5,918 nucleotides of DNA from Candidatus Bathyarchaeota archaeon B63 (GTDB lineage: Archaea > Thermoproteota > Bathyarchaeia > Bathyarchaeales > DTEX01), in the NCBI GenBank assembly GCA_001593845.1, contig LUCF01000057.1:1-5918 (forward strand). Reading direction: 5' to 3'. Positions 4,898 through 5,918 of this stretch are shown in pieces. The first letter of the stretch is position 1, and the number at the start of each line of letters is the position of its first letter. A program made the position numbers and the translations under genes. The notes beneath the pieces were generated by a model. The model was given only the letters and a program-made list of their open reading frames with translations. It had not been told where the DNA came from and searched no databases.

Positions 4898-5410
4898 TTA
4901 CCAATGGTTGTAGCTGACGATCTCCCCTATCGGCTTCCTATCAGTGACGGGTCCCTTATCCTCATCTGGGTACCCCAGAGGGGTCATCGCAACTACGCGC
5001 GCCTCATCCGGGATACCAAGCGCCCTCTTCACCTCATCCTCCCTGAAAGCCCCAATCCAGCAGGTTCCGAGCCCCAGCTCCCAGGCTTCCAGGACGAGAC
5101 TCTGCATCGCTATTGCGAGGTCAACCTTCCAGTACTCCTCCCCGTCACGCCTCACCCAAGCCTCACGTGGAAGCGCGCATCCCACGATGATCACTGGGGC
5201 GGAGATGAACCATTCCCTGTTGTAGGCCGACCTCAGCCTCTCCTTAACTTTGGGGTCGGTTACGACGATGAATCTCCACGGCTGATTATTGGCCGCGGAG
5301 GGGGAGAGCCGAGCGGCCTCCAGGACCCTTGAGAGCTTCTCCTCCTCGACGGGCTTATCCAGGTATCTCCTTATGCTCCTTCTGGTTCTTATGGCCTCGA
5401 AAACATCCAT
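4898..5410 (-). CDS. Nitroreductase family FMN-dependent oxidoreductase
   Basis: From ATG 5410 the product has 170 residues, a usual length for small nitroreductases. It opens with MDVFEAIRTRRSIRRY (1-16), whose arginines and serine bind FMN phosphate in this family. It continues with the flavin-contact motif SPSAANNQPWRF (36-47), the helix of the dimer core (DLAIAMQSLVLEAWELGLGTCW), and the terminal block MTPLGYP with RKPIGEIV and a final Trp. Family members reduce nitroaromatics, quinones or other acceptors with NAD(P)H; some have quite different roles (dehalogenation, flavin fragmentation), so the substrate is unknown. An upstream TTG (5422) would add four residues, but the TATA box at 5441-5448 predicts a transcript start near 5419, after that codon, so ATG 5410 is preferred. 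It is likely the first gene of a two-gene unit with the prolidase. Confidence 0.9.
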   Translation of the reverse strand: MDVFEAIRTRRSIRRYLDKPVEEEKLSRVLEAARLSPSAANNQPWRFIVVTDPKVKERLRSAYNREWFISAPVIIVGCALPREAWVRRDGEEYWKVDLAIAMQSLVLEAWELGLGTCWIGAFREDEVKRALGIPDEARVVAMTPLGYPDEDKGPVTDRKPIGEIVSYNHW

Positions 5411-5440
5411 CTCTCCAAGCAATCCCCCCCGGCTTTCCAG

Positions 5441-5448
5441 TATAATAT
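5441..5448 (-). promoter_or_regulatory. TATA box of the nitroreductase-prolidase unit
   Basis: The minus strand reads ATATTATA, about 35 bp before ATG 5410. The predicted transcript start is near 5419, which gives a leader of about 10 nt containing GGAG just before the ATG. Confidence 0.55.
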
Positions 5449-5460
5449 GAGGGGGACCTT

Positions 5461-5470
5461 CGCTTTAAAT
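5461..5470. promoter_or_regulatory. Second AT-rich element in the divergent promoter region
   Basis: CGCTTTAAAT resembles the moaD-like TATA block (CGCTTAAAT) and contains the palindromic core TTTAAA, so it could work in either direction. It is farther from both flanking genes than the other TATA candidates, so its role is uncertain. Confidence 0.3.
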
Positions 5471-5490
5471 GGTACCCCGATCTGGGAAGA

Positions 5491-5498
5491 CTTTAATT
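5491..5498 (+). promoter_or_regulatory. TATA box of the DUF1893 gene
   Basis: CTTTAATT shares CTTTAAT with the promoter of the isomerase-like gene. It predicts a transcript start near 5520, which coincides with ATG 5520 of a 22-codon frame and lies 35 nt before the DUF1893 start. Confidence 0.5.
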
Positions 5499-5554
5499 CT
5501 CATTGATGCATTTAGTGAGATGATGCGGAGCCTCGGTATGGATGTATCTGTAAA

Positions 5555-5918
5555 ATGGGGGATCTTGAAGAAGCTAAGAGGATACTAAGGGATCAGAATC
5601 TCTCATTGGTCATCGTAAAGGATGGAGTTCTGCTGCTCTCCCTGGACTCCAGGGGGATAGATGGTCTTCTTCAGGCGATCAGGAGGCTCGGCGGGAGGCT
5701 CTCAGGAGCCTCAGTGGCGGATAAGATAGTGGGGAAGGCCGCCGCCCTCCTACTCGCATACTCCAAAATCGCGAGGGCCTACGCCTCTACAATCAGCAGA
5801 AGCGGCCTCGCCACTCTCAGTAGATACGGAATCCCCGTTGAGTATGATTCGCTCGTTCCAAAGATCCTAGACAAGGATAGGAGAGGCGTATGTCCATTCG
5901 AGAAACTAGCGTCCAACA
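5555..5918 (+). CDS. DUF1893 (TM1506-like) protein, 3' end beyond right edge
   Basis: An open frame from ATG 5555 runs to the window edge, giving 121 codons. The product shows the DUF1893 pattern: an opening helix and strands (LSLVIVKDGVLLLS, 16-29), GIDGLLQAIRRLGGRLSGASVADKIVG split around residues 34-60, the KAAALLLAY helix (61-69), a strand/helix unit, and the near-terminal CPFEKL (113-118). Family members are usually about 140 residues, so most of the protein is present. Thermotoga TM1506 has a cytidine-deaminase-like fold but, as I recall, lacks the zinc site; the substrate is unknown. Cys113 and the Lys57/Lys61 region are the conserved polar spots visible. No other start codon occurs between the ATG and an upstream in-frame TGA (5516-5518). 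No good Shine-Dalgarno site precedes the ATG. Confidence 0.85.
   Translation, partial: MGDLEEAKRILRDQNLSLVIVKDGVLLLSLDSRGIDGLLQAIRRLGGRLSGASVADKIVGKAAALLLAYSKIARAYASTISRSGLATLSRYGIPVEYDSLVPKILDKDRRGVCPFEKLASN

Noticed and set aside
4856..5332. 158-codon plus-strand frame opposite the nitroreductase gene
   Set aside because: It overlaps a well-supported nitroreductase on the other strand and its translation looks like no family.
1..5918. CRISPR array, tRNA/rRNA genes, insertion sequence or defence cassette
   Set aside because: No regular spaced repeats, tRNA-like cloverleaf, rRNA segment, transposase or known defence domain is visible in either strand.

Overview
The window is a compact, GC-rich archaeal chromosomal segment. 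The evidence is a proteasome beta subunit of archaeal type, archaea-centred families (DUF166, stand-alone AMMECR1, a prolidase of Pyrococcus type), AT-rich TATA boxes 25-35 bp before starts, Shine-Dalgarno sites of the GGTG type, TTG starts and heavy use of AGG/AGA (Arg) and ATA (Ile) codons. These traits suggest a thermophile. The beta subunit resembles the non-catalytic beta1 subunits of Sulfolobales, so a TACK-group archaeon (for example Bathyarchaeia, Korarchaeota or a crenarchaeal relative) is my best guess, but this is inference.

Layout: (1) positions 1-431, minus strand: N-terminal 143 residues of a DUF166 protein that runs off the left edge. (2) 432-702: non-coding divergent intergenic region with short inverted repeats and promoter-like elements. 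(3) 703-2122, plus strand: a MoaD/ThiS/Urm1-type beta-grasp protein ending in Gly-Gly, then 28 bp later a short O6-alkylguanine-DNA alkyltransferase domain protein, then a proteasome beta subunit. (4) 2248-2910, plus: AMMECR1 family protein. (5) 2985-3773, plus: hydroxypyruvate-isomerase-like TIM barrel protein with its own TATA box and strong ribosome binding site. (6) 3776-5410, minus: a nitroreductase followed by a Xaa-Pro dipeptidase, probably one transcript, meeting the isomerase-like gene tail to tail with 2 bp between stop codons. (7) 5411-5554: divergent promoter region. (8) 5555-5918, plus: a DUF1893 (TM1506-like) protein that runs off the right edge.

Functional reading: most of the window is ordinary archaeal housekeeping in short transcription units. 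The centre is protein turnover: the proteasome beta subunit and a prolidase that would finish the breakdown of proline-containing dipeptides. A ubiquitin-like sulfur carrier/modifier candidate lies upstream of the proteasome gene on the same strand. The most notable point is that the beta subunit has Ala where the catalytic Thr1 should be, so it is probably a structural, non-proteolytic subunit that needs an active partner encoded elsewhere. I see no CRISPR array, insertion sequence, tRNA, rRNA or convincing new defence system.
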